A stretch of DNA of 64,000 nucleotides from Streptomyces echinoruber (GCF_014651135.1 NZ_BMWH01000003.1:193708-257707); one strand, 5' to 3'. Shown: positions 38,229 to 47,755, numbered from the stretch's first letter. Made by a program: numbers and translations. Notes: generated from the letters alone by a model not told the origin.

Positions 38229-38921
38229 TTGGTTCCCTGTCCTGCCGCACTCGACCTGCCCCACGCACTCGTCGAGTGGGTCACCCTGCTCATCGTCATC
38301 CGCGAGGGTGACCGCCGCTGCATGCTGCCCCCGCACCAGCGGGCTCTCATCGGCCTGATCCACCTCCGTCGGCACGACACCCTCGCGCAGATCGCGGCCG
38401 GTTACAGGATCTCCGTGGGCCCTGCCCACGCCTACGTCACCGCCGTCATCGCCCCTCTCTCCCGGCGGGCACCCGGACTGCTGCGGGTCCTGCGGGAGAG
38501 CGACCCCGGTCACGTTCTGCTCGACGGCACGCCCGCCGCGTGCGACCGGGCCGGCGACAGCCGGGCCGACTACTCCCCAAAGCACCGCCGCCACGGCGTG
38601 AACGTGCAGGTCGTCACCGACCCCGTGGGCAGGCTGCTGTGGATCTCGCCCGCGCCGCCCGGCCGCACCCACGATCTCACCGCGGCCCGCACCCACCGGA
38701 TCATCCGGATCTGCACACGCCGGGGCGTCCCCGTCCTCGCCGACCGTGCCTACGCCGGAGCCGGCCCCTGGGTGACCACACTGGTCCGACGCCCACCCCG
38801 TGGGGAACTCACCCCTGCCCAGCGAACGGCCAACCGGGCGCTGTCAGCAGCCCGAGCACCGGTCGAGTGGACCCCACTGAGGTCGCCGAACGCGCTGGCA
38901 ACAGCGTTGAGGTCCTGTTGA
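38229..38921 (+). mobile_element. Truncated IS5-family (DDE) transposase
   Basis: 230 aa of an IS5-type transposase of the class found in many Streptomyces: N-terminal helical domain ([38 protein letters not shown]), first catalytic Asp in VLLDGTP, second in [11 protein letters not shown], and the start of the third motif (RAPVE). Directly after that Glu the family sequence stops and integrase sequence begins, so the C-terminus is missing and the element is dead. Start TTG 38229 with AGGAG upstream. Confidence 0.85.
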
Positions 38922-39001
38922 GCCGCTACGCCAAGTGCATCGACGGTCGGCAGGAGATCGCAAACCGCAAGATCGAGGAATTGTTGCGCGAGTACGAGTG
39001 A
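38870..39001 (+). pseudogene. C-terminal fragment of a tyrosine integrase (actinomycete ICE type)
   Basis: Forty-three codons: [20 protein letters not shown] followed by AKCIDGRQEIANRKIEELL. This is the C-terminal part of pSAM2/AICE-type integrases, including the catalytic Tyr region ([12 protein letters not shown]). It is joined in frame-shifted fashion to the transposase upstream. It points toward tRNA-Arg about 700 bp away, the expected geometry for an element integrated into the tRNA 3' end. Confidence 0.8.
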
Positions 39002-39021
39002 GCGCATGTGGTGTCAGGCTT

Positions 39022-39050
39022 AGGCCCCCCGGACCTTATCTGGGGGCCTT
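39022..39050 (+). terminator. Hairpin terminator after the integrase fragment
   Basis: AGGCCCCC and GGGGGCCT arms enclose about 12 bases, 21 bp after the integrase stop codon. Probably the original terminator of the integrase gene. Confidence 0.65.
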
Positions 39051-39643
39051 ATGCCATTGCTGCAGCTGACCAGGGGAAACACCCGGAGATCCGGCCCGGT
39101 CCTCCACGCTCCACTCGGCGGGCACTGCTCGGCCGTGCTGATACTGCGCTCGGACGAGCCGGATGCCGCAGTCGAAGGTGATCGCAGGAAGTTCCGCCTG
39201 GAATTTGCCGAAAAGCTATTGACTCATGACATTCAGTGCGCATCATAGTGAGTAGGCCACAACACCGAAAGAGTCACAAAGTCGATCAGGACGTCTAGTC
39301 GGCGTAGTGACTTGGACGGGATGTGGCTGAGGCCCCCGGCAAGCCGGCGCGATACCGAGGCGACAGTGACGACTGAAGCCTCAGGACACGTGCAGTACTA
39401 CCGGGGACTGTTTTATGCCCTCAAAGCCTTTGCGCGGCTGGGTGCCGGTGCGGAGGTTCGGGCATGCCCACTCTCAGCGGAACCGAAGAGCAGCAGGCGT
39501 AGGCCGTTCCTGCAGGCCAGACCTACAGGGCCTTGGCGTTTTGCTAGAGCTGACCTGGGCAGACGCCCCAAGATCCTGTCCACGAATAGTCCACAGACCC
39601 CGTCCTGGGGCCGCTCGGCGCTGCATACGCCTGCACAAACACG
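39051..39643. other. Element-side non-coding stretch with a possible promoter
   Basis: No supportable gene. Base composition is less GC-rich than the flanks, consistent with imported DNA. A TTGACT ... TCATAG pair with an 18-bp spacer (39219-39248) could be a plus-strand promoter left from the element. Confidence 0.4.
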
Positions 39644-39684
39644 AAGACCCCGCACTCAGCGTTTCCGCTGGTGACGGGGTCTTT
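39644..39684 (-). terminator. Rho-independent terminator downstream of tRNA-Arg
   Basis: AAGACCCCG / CGGGGTCTT arms with a second inner stem (CAGCG-GAAA-CGCTG) about 17 bp beyond the tRNA 3' end. Strong and correctly placed for the minus-strand tRNA. Confidence 0.8.
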
Positions 39685-39700
39685 GGGCACCTCATGTGGG

Positions 39701-39772
39701 TGCCCCCGGCAGGATTCGAACCTGCGCACACGGCTCCGGAGGCCGTTGCTCTATCCCCTGAGCTACGGGGGC
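39701..39772 (-). tRNA. tRNA-Arg (anticodon CCG)
   Basis: 72 nt on the minus strand fold into a complete cloverleaf: acceptor GCCCCCG/CGGGGGC, D stem GCTC/GAGC, anticodon stem ACGGC/GCCGT with loop CTCCGGA (anticodon CCG, reading CGG), and T stem GCAGG/CCTGC with TTCGAAT loop. The discriminator base is A and the CCA is not encoded. The integrase remnant on its 3' side indicates use as an integration site; from memory the S. coelicolor element AICESco5349 occupies the equivalent tRNA. Confidence 0.96.
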
Positions 39773-39964
39773 GTGTCGCTCGCGGTGGTCGCGGTGACGG
39801 GTAGAACACTACCAGCTCCGACGGGGTGGTCATGAACGGGTTTGCAGGGTGGCGGGTGGGAAGCGAAGGGGGCGGGCGTCCACCCGGCGGGCCGGGGCCA
39901 CCCGCACGGGGTGGAAGTGGGGAAAACCGGGACGCGGTGGCCGGTGTCCACCTACTCTCGAGTT

Positions 39965-40555
39965 GTGCCAGGGGCGTCGGGCCGGGTGCTTGTGGTGGAC
40001 GACAACAAGGTCATCCGGCAGCTGATCAGGGTCAATCTCGAGATGGAGGGTCTCGAGGTCGTGACCGCGGCCGATGGTGCCGAGTGTCTGGACGTGGTGC
40101 ACGAGGTGCGGCCCGATGTCGTCACCCTCGACGTCGTCATGCCGCGGCTGGACGGGTTGCGGACCGCCGCCCGGTTGCGGGCGGACCCGCGGACGCACCA
40201 CCTCCCCGTCGCCATCGTCAGCGCCTGTACGCAGCACGAGGTCGAGAGTGGCCTCGACGTCGGTGTCGACGCCTTCCTCGCCAAGCCGTTCGAGCCCGCC
40301 GACCTCGTACGGCTGGTGCGGCGGCTGCTGGAGTACGGGCGGGGGGCGGCGGCCGCTGCCGGCCATGTGCCCGGCGGCAGCAGCAGTGGCAGTGGCAGTG
40401 TGCGTAGTGGTGCCACCGGCGGCAGCGGCGGCAGTGGTGTCGGCGGGGGAGAGGGAGCTGAAGGGGAAGTGGAAGGGGACGGGGGCTTATCCGGTGACGC
40501 GGCTGTTTCCCGGGCGCGGGACGCCTCGCTCGCCGAGCCTGCCCCGCCCTGCTGA
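39965..40555 (+). CDS. Single-domain response regulator with low-complexity tail
   Basis: About 196 aa. The receiver domain is complete: VVDDN, phosphoacceptor in VVTLDVVMPRLDG, Ser in AIVSACT and Lys in FLAKPFEP. No DNA-binding domain follows; after about residue 130 there is a Gly/Ser then Glu/Ala-rich disordered tail. It would act through protein contacts. GTG 39965 sits 7 bp after a -10 box TACTCT (39953-39958), so the mRNA is probably leaderless. No histidine kinase is nearby. Confidence 0.85.
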   Translation: MPGASGRVLVVDDNKVIRQLIRVNLEMEGLEVVTAADGAECLDVVHEVRPDVVTLDVVMPRLDGLRTAARLRADPRTHHLPVAIVSACTQHEVESGLDVGVDAFLAKPFEPADLVRLVRRLLEYGRGAAAAAGHVPGGSSSGSGSVRSGATGGSGGSGVGGGEGAEGEVEGDGGLSGDAAVSRARDASLAEPAPPC

Positions 40556-40703
40556 GCCCCCAGCCCTGCCAAGCCCCAACCTCTACCGAGCCCCGACCCC
40601 CGCGGGGCGAGCCGCCCGGATGGGCACCCCCGTCCTCCTTACCGGGGCGTCCGTATCCCGGGATCTCCGCCCACCGGCTCGCCGGATCGCCCCCTTCCTC
40701 CCC

Positions 40704-40715
40704 TACCCTTGTCCC
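40704..40715 (+). promoter_or_regulatory. -10 box giving a leaderless nrtL transcript
   Basis: TACCCT (40704-40709) is followed by 6 bp and then the GTG start codon, the same geometry as at 39953-39965. No ribosome site precedes the GTG, which supports leaderless translation. Confidence 0.45.
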
Positions 40716-41843
40716 GTGACCCCCGTCGAGCTCTCCCGTACCGTGCTGCGCGCGGTGCGGCGCGCTGTCGACGAGGGGGAGCTGAGTGTGACCGTTCCGG
40801 AACGGGCCGTGGTCGCGCCGCCGGGGCCCGGAGGGTGCGGGGACTACGCCACCACCATCGCCCTGCAGCTCGCGCGCCCGGCGGGGCGTCCGCCGCGGCA
40901 GGTCGCCGAGATTCTGCGGAGCCGCCTGGCCGCCGCGGACGGTGTCGCCGACGTGACCGTCACCGGGCCCGGGTTCCTCAACATCAGCCTCGCCGGCGAC
41001 GCGTCCGCCGGTCTTGTCGCCACCGTCCTGCGGAAGGGGCTCCGCTACGGGCACGCCGCCCGCCCGGAGGAGCAGCACCCCGCGCAGCAGGAGGAGCGGC
41101 ACCCAGCGCAGCAGGCGGTCCTGCTGCGCTGTCCCCGCGAGGTGCGTGCCGTCGTCGTCGCGGACGCCGTCGCCCGGCTGCTGCGTGCCCAGGGCGCCGA
41201 CGTCCGGGCGTGCTGTGCGGGGCCGCTCGATCCCGCGTGGGCGGACGCCCTCGGCGTACAACACGTGCAGTACGTACGGCACGCACGGCGCACCGGCGCC
41301 GCGGACGGTCCAGGAGACGCCGACGGTCCCGAAGGCGCCGGCGGTCACCTCGTCCGGCCCGTTCCCGCCCCCGCCGACCCCGTGCCCCTCGGTCGCGACG
41401 CCGGGCGCTGGGCCCTGCTGCACCCCGCCGGTCACGACCGGCCCCGGATCACCGAGGAGCATCTGGTCCAGCGCGAGGGCAATCCGCTGTTCCGGGTGCG
41501 GTACGCGCACGCCCGCACCCGTGCCCTGCGCCGCAACGCCGCCGATCTCGGGTTCGGCGCGCGGCCCGGTGACGTACCGGGGGCGCAGCGGCTGCTCGCC
41601 CTGCTCGCCGACCACCCCCGTGTTCTCGCCGTGGCCGCCCGCGATCGCGCCCCGGACCGTCTCGCCCGGCACCTCGTCGACGTCGCCGACGCCGTGCTGC
41701 CCCTGCTGCCCGCCGTGCTTCCGCGCGGGGAGGAGAAACCCTCGGCCGCCCACCGCGCCCGGCTCGCCCTCGCCGAAGCGGCCGGGACGGTGCTGGCCGG
41801 CGGCCTGACCCTGCTCGGCATCGACGCACCCGACCACCTCTGA
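40716..41843 (+). CDS. nrtL: ArgS-related anticodon-binding protein NrtL
   Basis: 375 aa assembled from the two non-catalytic ends of arginyl-tRNA synthetase: an N-terminal additional domain ([35 protein letters not shown]) and a C-terminal DALR anticodon-binding domain ([39 protein letters not shown]). The catalytic Rossmann domain with HIGH and KMSKS is absent, so it cannot charge tRNA but may bind tRNA-Arg. It sits about 0.9 kb from a tRNA-Arg gene and 19 bp upstream of lysA, probably in one operon with it. Start GTG 40716. Confidence 0.88.
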   Translation: MTPVELSRTVLRAVRRAVDEGELSVTVPERAVVAPPGPGGCGDYATTIALQLARPAGRPPRQVAEILRSRLAAADGVADVTVTGPGFLNISLAGDASAGLVATVLRKGLRYGHAARPEEQHPAQQEERHPAQQAVLLRCPREVRAVVVADAVARLLRAQGADVRACCAGPLDPAWADALGVQHVQYVRHARRTGAADGPGDADGPEGAGGHLVRPVPAPADPVPLGRDAGRWALLHPAGHDRPRITEEHLVQREGNPLFRVRYAHARTRALRRNAADLGFGARPGDVPGAQRLLALLADHPRVLAVAARDRAPDRLARHLVDVADAVLPLLPAVLPRGEEKPSAAHRARLALAEAAGTVLAGGLTLLGIDAPDHL

Positions 41844-41862
41844 GGAAGCGCACGCCACCGTC

Positions 41863-43254
41863 ATGAGCCGTTCCGCACACCCCGCCGGGCCCCGCCACGC
41901 CGACGTCCTGCCCGAGGGGCACTACCTCGCCCCGCCCGCCGACCTCAACGCCCTCGACGCGAAGGTGTGGGCGCAGACCGTCACCCGCGACGCGCACGGC
42001 GTCGTCACCGTCGGCGGGATCGGCGTCAAGCAGCTCGCCGAGGAGTTCGGCACCCCGGCCTACATCCTCGACGAGGCCGACTTCCGCGCCCGCGCCCGCG
42101 CCTGGCGCACCGCCTTCGGGCCCGGTGCCGACGTGTTCTACGCCGGCAAGGCGTTCCTGTCGCGCGCCGTGGTGCGGTGGCTCGACGAGGAGGGCCTCAA
42201 CCTCGACGTCTGCTCCGGCGGCGAACTCGCCACCGCCCTGTCCGGCGGCATGCCCGCCGACCGCATCGCCTTCCACGGCAACAACAAGTCCACCGCGGAG
42301 ATCGAGCGGGCCATCAGGGCCGGCGTCGGCCGGATCGTCCTCGACTCCTTCCAGGAGATCGTCCGTGTCGCGCACATCGCCCGCTCGCTCGGCGTGCGGC
42401 AGCGGGTGCAGATCCGCGTCACCGTCGGCGTCGAGGCGCACACCCATGAGTTCATCGCCACCGCGCACGAGGACCAGAAGTTCGGCATCCCGCTGGCCGG
42501 CGGGCAGGCCGCCGAGGCCGTGCGGCGGGCGCTGCAGCTCGACGGGCTGGAGCTCATCGGCATCCACAGCCACATCGGCTCGCAGATCTTCGACATGTCC
42601 GGGTTCGAGGTGGCCGCCCACCGGGTGGTGGGGCTGCTGCGGGAGATCCGCGACGAGCACGGTGTCGAGCTGCCCGAGATCGACCTCGGCGGCGGCCTCG
42701 GCATCGCCTACACCAGCGACGACGACCCGCGCGAGCCGCACGAGATCGCCAAGGCGCTCACCGAGATCGTCGGCCGCGAGTGCGAGGCGGCCGGGCTGCG
42801 CACGCCGCGCATCTCCGTCGAGCCGGGGCGGGCGATCGTCGGCCCGACCGCGTTCACGCTGTACGAGGTCGGCACCGTCAAGCCGCTCGCCGGGCTGCGC
42901 ACGTACGTCTCCGTCGACGGCGGCATGTCGGACAACATCCGCACCGCCCTGTACGACGCCGAGTACAGCGTCGCGCTCGTCTCCCGCGCCTCCGACGCCG
43001 AGCCCATGCTGGTGCGCGTCGTCGGCAAGCACTGCGAGAGCGGCGACATCGTCGTGCGGGACGCCTTCCTGCCCGCCGACCTGGCGCCCGGCGACCTCAT
43101 CGCCGTGCCCGCCACCGGCGCGTACTGCCGGTCCATGGCGAGCAACTACAACCACGTCCCGCGCCCGCCGGTCGTCGCCGTGCGCGACGGTGAGGCGCGG
43201 GTGATCGTCCGCCGCGAGACGGAGGAGGACCTGCTGCGTCTCGACGTCGGCTGA
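41863..43254 (+). CDS. lysA: Diaminopimelate decarboxylase
   Basis: 463 aa PLP enzyme of the alanine-racemase fold III that makes L-lysine from meso-diaminopimelate. PLP lysine in VFYAGKAF (about 95), phosphate-binding [12 protein letters not shown], substrate contacts in [12 protein letters not shown] and the active-site Cys in KHCESGD. Length is normal. ATG 41863 lies 19 bp after nrtL. Its stop codon is part of a 14-bp tandem duplication (43248-43275). Confidence 0.96.
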   Translation: MSRSAHPAGPRHADVLPEGHYLAPPADLNALDAKVWAQTVTRDAHGVVTVGGIGVKQLAEEFGTPAYILDEADFRARARAWRTAFGPGADVFYAGKAFLSRAVVRWLDEEGLNLDVCSGGELATALSGGMPADRIAFHGNNKSTAEIERAIRAGVGRIVLDSFQEIVRVAHIARSLGVRQRVQIRVTVGVEAHTHEFIATAHEDQKFGIPLAGGQAAEAVRRALQLDGLELIGIHSHIGSQIFDMSGFEVAAHRVVGLLREIRDEHGVELPEIDLGGGLGIAYTSDDDPREPHEIAKALTEIVGRECEAAGLRTPRISVEPGRAIVGPTAFTLYEVGTVKPLAGLRTYVSVDGGMSDNIRTALYDAEYSVALVSRASDAEPMLVRVVGKHCESGDIVVRDAFLPADLAPGDLIAVPATGAYCRSMASNYNHVPRPPVVAVRDGEARVIVRRETEEDLLRLDVG

Positions 43255-43275
43255 GGAACGGCGGCTGAGGAACGG
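43248..43275 (+). repeat. 14-bp duplication spanning the lysA stop codon
   Basis: CGGCTGAGGAACGG occurs twice in a row, at 43248 and 43262; the first copy holds the lysA TGA. Perfect match. Confidence 0.9.
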
Positions 43276-43347
43276 CGGGGCGGCCGGCGCTCGACGGCCG
43301 TCGAGCAGCCGGAAGAGGAGCGGAACGGTCGGCGAATGGTCGGCCGG

Positions 43348-43427
43348 CGGAAGATCTCCGGTCTTCCGTGCTGGAAAATGAAATATACGTCTCACGATCC
43401 GGACGAGAGGCGGAAACTCCCGTCCGG
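43348..43427 (+). promoter_or_regulatory. Leader of hom with an AT-rich segment and two inverted repeats
   Basis: CGGAAGA-N7-TCTTCCG (43348-43368) is followed by an unusually AT-rich stretch (GAAAATGAAATATACGT), then CGGACG ... CGTCCG arms (43401-43427). The first hairpin could end the lysA transcript; the AT-rich segment probably contains the hom promoter. No T-box consensus is seen. Confidence 0.4.
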
Positions 43428-43475
43428 TGCGTGAGACTGGTGGCACCGCAGACGGTTATCAGGAAACGAGGTCGG

Positions 43476-44768
43476 ATGATGCGTACGCGTCCGCTGAAGG
43501 TGGCGCTGCTGGGCTGTGGAGTGGTCGGCTCCGAGGTGGCGCGCATCATGACGACGCACGCCGACGACCTCGCCGCCCGCATCGGCGCCCCGGTGGAGCT
43601 CGCGGGCATCGCCGTCCGGCGGCCCGGGAAGGTGCGCGACGGCATCGACCAGGGGCTGATCACCACCGACGCCACCGCCCTCGTCAAACGCGGCGACATC
43701 GACGTGGTCGTCGAGGTGATCGGCGGCATCGAACCGGCCCGCACCCTCATCACCACCGCCTTCGAGCACGGCGCCTCCGTCGTCTCCGCCAACAAGGCGC
43801 TGCTCTCCCAGGACGGCGCCGCCCTGCACGCGGCCGCCGAGCAGCACAACGTCGACCTGTACTACGAGGCCGCCGTCGCCGGCGCCATCCCGCTGATCCG
43901 CCCGCTGCGCGAGTCGCTCGCCGGCGACAAGGTCAACCGGGTCCTCGGCATCGTCAACGGCACCACCAACTTCATCCTCGACAAGATGGACTCCACGGGC
44001 GCCGGCTACCAGGAGGCGCTGGACGAGGCCACCGCGCTCGGGTACGCCGAGGCCGACCCGACCGCCGACGTCGAGGGCTTCGACGCGGCCGCCAAGGCCG
44101 CCATCCTCGCCGGGATCGCCTTCCACACCCGCGTGCGGCTCGACGACGTCCACCGCGAGGGCATGACCGAGGTCACCGCCGCCGACTTCCGCTCGGCGAA
44201 GGAGATGGGCTGCACCATCAAACTGCTCGCCATCTGCGAGCGGGCCGAGGACGGCCGGTCCGTCACCGCGCGCGTGCACCCCGCCATGATTCCGCTGGAC
44301 CACCCGCTCGCCTCCGTGCGCGGCGCGTACAACGCCGTCTTCGTCGAGTCGGACGCGGCCGGGCAGCTGATGTTCTACGGCCCCGGCGCCGGCGGCGCGC
44401 CCACCGCCTCCGCCGTCCTCGGCGACCTTGTCGCCGTCTGCCGCAACCGGCTCAGCGGCGCCACCGGGCCCGGCGAGTCGGCGTACGCGGCCCTGCCCGT
44501 GTCGCCCATGGGCGAGGTCGTGACGCGCTACCACATCAGCCTCGACGTCGCCGACAAACCGGGTGTGCTCGCCCAGGTCGCCACCGTCTTCGCCGAGCAC
44601 GGCGTATCGATCGACACGGTCCGCCAGCAGGGCAAGGACGGGGAGGCCTCCCTCGTCGTCGTCACCCACCGTGCGTCCGACGCCTCCCTGAGCGGGACCG
44701 TCGAGGCGCTGCGCAGCCTCGACACCGTGCGGGGCGTCGCCAGCATCATGCGGGTTGAAGGAGAGTAA
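43476..44768 (+). CDS. hom: Homoserine dehydrogenase
   Basis: 430 aa. NAD(P)-binding ALLGCGVVGSEVARI (about 10-24), catalytic domain with NGTTNFILDKM and GYAEADPTADVEGFDAAAKA, and a C-terminal ACT domain (YHISLDVADKPGVLAQVATV) expected to give threonine feedback. It makes homoserine for Thr, Met and Ile. Two adjacent ATGs (43476, 43479) compete; GAGG is 7 bp from the second. thrC begins 6 bp after its stop. Confidence 0.96.
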   Translation: MMRTRPLKVALLGCGVVGSEVARIMTTHADDLAARIGAPVELAGIAVRRPGKVRDGIDQGLITTDATALVKRGDIDVVVEVIGGIEPARTLITTAFEHGASVVSANKALLSQDGAALHAAAEQHNVDLYYEAAVAGAIPLIRPLRESLAGDKVNRVLGIVNGTTNFILDKMDSTGAGYQEALDEATALGYAEADPTADVEGFDAAAKAAILAGIAFHTRVRLDDVHREGMTEVTAADFRSAKEMGCTIKLLAICERAEDGRSVTARVHPAMIPLDHPLASVRGAYNAVFVESDAAGQLMFYGPGAGGAPTASAVLGDLVAVCRNRLSGATGPGESAYAALPVSPMGEVVTRYHISLDVADKPGVLAQVATVFAEHGVSIDTVRQQGKDGEASLVVVTHRASDASLSGTVEALRSLDTVRGVASIMRVEGE

Positions 44769-44774
44769 CCAGCA

Positions 44775-45833
44775 ATGACCCACCAGTGGCGCGGAATCAT
44801 CGAGGAGTACCGGGACAGGCTGCCGGTGTCCGACACCACGCCGGTCGTGACGCTCCGCGAGGGCGGCACGCCCCTCGTGCCCGCGCAGGTGCTCTCCGAG
44901 CGCACCGGCTGCGAGGTCCACTTGAAGGTGGAGGGCGCCAACCCCACCGGGTCCTTCAAGGACCGCGGCATGACGATGGCCATCAGCAAGGCCAAGGAGG
45001 AGGGGGCCAAGGCCGTCATCTGCGCCTCCACCGGCAACACCTCCGCGTCCGCCGCCGCGTACGCCGTGCGGGCCGGCATGGTCTGCGCCGTGCTCGTGCC
45101 GCAGGGCAAGATCGCGCTGGGCAAGATGGGCCAGGCCCTGGTGCACGGCGCGAAGATCCTCCAGGTCGACGGCAACTTCGACGACTGCCTCACGCTCGCC
45201 CGCGCGCTGAGCGACAACTACCCCGTGGCGCTGGTCAATTCGGTCAACCCGGTGCGCATCGAGGGCCAGAAGACGGCCGCGTTCGAAATCGTCGACATGC
45301 TCGGTGACGCGCCCGACATCCACATCCTGCCGGTGGGCAACGCGGGCAACATCACCGCCTATTGGAAGGGCTACCGGGAGTACGCCGCCGACGGCGTCGC
45401 GACCAGGACGCCGCGCATGTGGGGCTTCCAGGCCTCCGGCGCCGCCCCGATCGTGCGCGGCGAGGTCGTCAAGGACCCCTCCACCATCGCCACCGCCATC
45501 CGCATCGGCAACCCGGCCTCCTGGCAGTACGCGCTCGCCGCCCGCGACGAGTCCGGCGGTCTCATCGACGAGGTGACGGACCGTGAGATCCTGCGCGCCT
45601 ACCGGCTGTTGGCCGCGCAGGAGGGCGTCTTCGTCGAGCCCGCCTCCGCCGCGTCCGTGGCCGGTCTGCTCAAGGCCGCCGAACAGGGCAAGGTGGACCC
45701 CGGGCAGCGCATCGTGTGCACCGTCACCGGCAACGGCCTGAAGGATCCGGACTGGGCCGTCGCCGGTGCCCCGCAGCCGGTCACCGTACCCGTCGACGCG
45801 GCCACGGCGGCCGAGCGCCTCGGCCTGGCCTGA
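44775..45833 (+). CDS. thrC: Threonine synthase
   Basis: 352 aa PLP enzyme converting O-phosphohomoserine to threonine. PLP lysine in [14 protein letters not shown] (about 61), the [10 protein letters not shown] phosphate-binding motif and [11 protein letters not shown] near the end are standard for the short actinobacterial class. AAGGAG within the end of hom is its ribosome site, so the genes are coupled. A 14-bp duplication covers its stop codon. Confidence 0.96.
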   Translation: MTHQWRGIIEEYRDRLPVSDTTPVVTLREGGTPLVPAQVLSERTGCEVHLKVEGANPTGSFKDRGMTMAISKAKEEGAKAVICASTGNTSASAAAYAVRAGMVCAVLVPQGKIALGKMGQALVHGAKILQVDGNFDDCLTLARALSDNYPVALVNSVNPVRIEGQKTAAFEIVDMLGDAPDIHILPVGNAGNITAYWKGYREYAADGVATRTPRMWGFQASGAAPIVRGEVVKDPSTIATAIRIGNPASWQYALAARDESGGLIDEVTDREILRAYRLLAAQEGVFVEPASAASVAGLLKAAEQGKVDPGQRIVCTVTGNGLKDPDWAVAGAPQPVTVPVDAATAAERLGLA

Positions 45834-45854
45834 CCGCCGCGGCCTGACCGCCAC
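45827..45854 (+). repeat. 14-bp duplication spanning the thrC stop codon
   Basis: GGCCTGACCGCCGC at 45827 and GGCCTGACCGCCAC at 45841: two copies with one mismatch; the TGA of the first is the gene's stop. Confidence 0.88.
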
Positions 45855-46415
45855 CGCCGCGGCCCGGGCGCCCACCTGCCCCGGGCCGGGCGCGGTCCGC
45901 CGGTCCCGGCCCGGGAGACCGGGCCTGGCCCAGGAGACCGGATCGTCCGTCCGGGCCGGTCCGTCCGGGCCGGCGGCCCGCCGCCGGGGCCGGGAGCCCG
46001 CCCGCTCCCCGGTCCGGGAACCCGCCCACCCGGGTGGGCACCCCCCTCGCTCCGGGCAGGTATCCCGCCCGCCCGGCCCGGGGGAGTCCACCCGCCTCAC
46101 CCGGAGGGAACCACCGCCAGGTCTACGGCGTTCTCCAGCAGGGAACCCCTATGGAAGGGGCACAGAGGGCTCACGACACGCATCGTGCGCCTCCCGTGCG
46201 CCCTATGTCGCCACTGAACCTTCCTTCGATAGGCTGTACTGAACCCGCCCGCCGCATATGCCGCGGTGCCGCGCCGTCTCCGCGGCCCGGCAGCGGCCGG
46301 CACCGTTCGGCCGCCCGGCCGACCGGCCCGCAGCGGCCCAAGGGTCTCGGTACGTCGTCGAATGTCGTGCGACACCACGTTCGACACCACGCAGCTCAAG
46401 GAGAGTCATCGAGCG
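45855..46415 (+). promoter_or_regulatory. 561-bp thrC-thrB intergenic region
   Basis: No gene is supported. The first 250 bp are degenerate CCGGG-rich repeats. A less GC-rich section from 46120 contains GATAGGCT (-10 TAGGCT near 46234), a plausible thrB promoter with a leader of about 170 bases. No known riboswitch or T-box motif is recognised. Confidence 0.35.
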
Positions 46416-47345
46416 ATGGCCGGTCCAGCCTTCCGCGCCGCCGCCGTCCGGGTGCGCGTCCCCGCCACCAGCGCCAACCTCGGCCCGGGCTTCGACGCCC
46501 TGGGCCTGGCGCTGGGGCTCTACGACGACGTGGTCGTCCGGGTGGCCGACTCCGGGCTGCACATCGACATCGCCGGCGAGGGCAGCGAGACCCTGCCCCG
46601 CGACGAGAGCCACCTGCTCGTACGCTCCCTGCGCACCGCCTTCGACGCCCTCGGCGGGCAGCCGCGCGGCCTGGAGATCGTCTGCGCCAACCGGATCCCG
46701 CACGGCCGCGGCCTCGGCTCCTCCTCCGCCGCGATCTGCGCCGGCATCGTCGCCGCCCGCGCCGTGACCATAGGCGGCGAGTCGCGACTCGACGACACGG
46801 CCCTGCTGGAGCTCGCCACCGAGATCGAGGGCCACCCGGACAACGTGGCGGCGTGCCTGCTGGGCGGGTTCACCCTCTCCTGGATGGAGAACGGCGCCGC
46901 CCGGGCCATCAGGATGGAGCCCTCGGATTCCATCGTTCCGGTGGTTTTCGTGCCCGGAAAGCCCGTCCTGACCGAAACCGCGCGCGGCCTGCTGCCGCGC
47001 ACCGTGCCGCATCTCGACGCCGCCGTGAACGCGGGCCGTGCCGCCCTGCTCGTCGAGGCCCTGACCAGGCGCCCGGAGCTGCTGTTGCCGGCCACCGAGG
47101 ACCGCCTCCACCAGGAGTACCGCGCCCCCGCCATGCCGGAGAGCGCCGCGCTGGTGGAGCGGCTGCGCGCCGACGGCATCCCCGCGGTGATCTCCGGTGC
47201 CGGGCCGACCGTGATGGCGCTGGCCGACGCGGACACCGCCGACAAGGTGGAACGGCTGGCCGGGGAGGACTGGGCCGCCAACCGGCTCCGTCTCGACCCG
47301 GACGGTGCGAGCGTGCTGCCGCTCGCGACCCCCGGTGGTGAGTGA
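46416..47345 (+). CDS. thrB: Homoserine kinase (GHMP family)
   Basis: 309 aa. The ATP-binding GHMP signature is IPHGRGLGSSSAA (about 94-106); the N-terminal VRVPATSANLGPGFDALGLA and C-terminal GAGPTVMALA motifs are complete. It phosphorylates homoserine for thrC. AAGGAG lies 12 bases before ATG 46416. It is transcribed separately from thrC by a long gap, unlike the tight hom-thrC pair. Confidence 0.95.
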   Translation: MAGPAFRAAAVRVRVPATSANLGPGFDALGLALGLYDDVVVRVADSGLHIDIAGEGSETLPRDESHLLVRSLRTAFDALGGQPRGLEIVCANRIPHGRGLGSSSAAICAGIVAARAVTIGGESRLDDTALLELATEIEGHPDNVAACLLGGFTLSWMENGAARAIRMEPSDSIVPVVFVPGKPVLTETARGLLPRTVPHLDAAVNAGRAALLVEALTRRPELLLPATEDRLHQEYRAPAMPESAALVERLRADGIPAVISGAGPTVMALADADTADKVERLAGEDWAANRLRLDPDGASVLPLATPGGE

Positions 47346-47755
47346 AAACGTGCGACCACCGGATGTGGAGAGGGGGAATGTTTGTTGGATCCGGTAGTGT
47401 TAACCTCAAGTCTGCACCCGACCCCACCATGGCGAGGTGCCTCGTGTCCCCGTCCGGGACAGACATTCTTCCGGGAGCTCCCCAAGCCGCACCGTGTTCC
47501 GTACGTCGTACGTGGGCAGTACGCCGTACGCGGGCGCTGAGCAGGCCGCCGGGCACGCTCCGGAATCGGTGCGACCACGCCGCGTGACACAGAGACACGT
47601 GTCACGGCTCAAGGAAGCGCCATCACCAGATATCTCTTCCGCCGCTTTGGCGGACCACCGCCCCGGCACGGTCCACACAGCAAGGACCGAAGCCGGACAG
47701 CACAACCGGTCGCCGAGCCAGACAGGCCGACGTCCGCTCCAGGGAAGGACCCTTC
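47346..47755 (+). promoter_or_regulatory. 410-bp leader / promoter region of rho
   Basis: No gene is supported. A GTAC-rich cluster (CGTACGTCGTACG followed by GTACGCCGTACG, about 47500-47530) forms overlapping inverted repeats. A long untranslated leader is expected for rho, whose product in other bacteria ends transcription in its own leader. Confidence 0.35.

Noticed and set aside
43392..46100. About 900-codon frame on the minus strand opposite hom and thrC
   Set aside because: Shadow of two well-supported genes, and no ribosome site at its start.
43255..46415. T-box or threonine riboswitch ahead of hom, thrC or thrB
   Set aside because: The conserved T-box bulge sequence (GGGTGGNACCGCG type) is not found, and no other known aptamer pattern was recognised.
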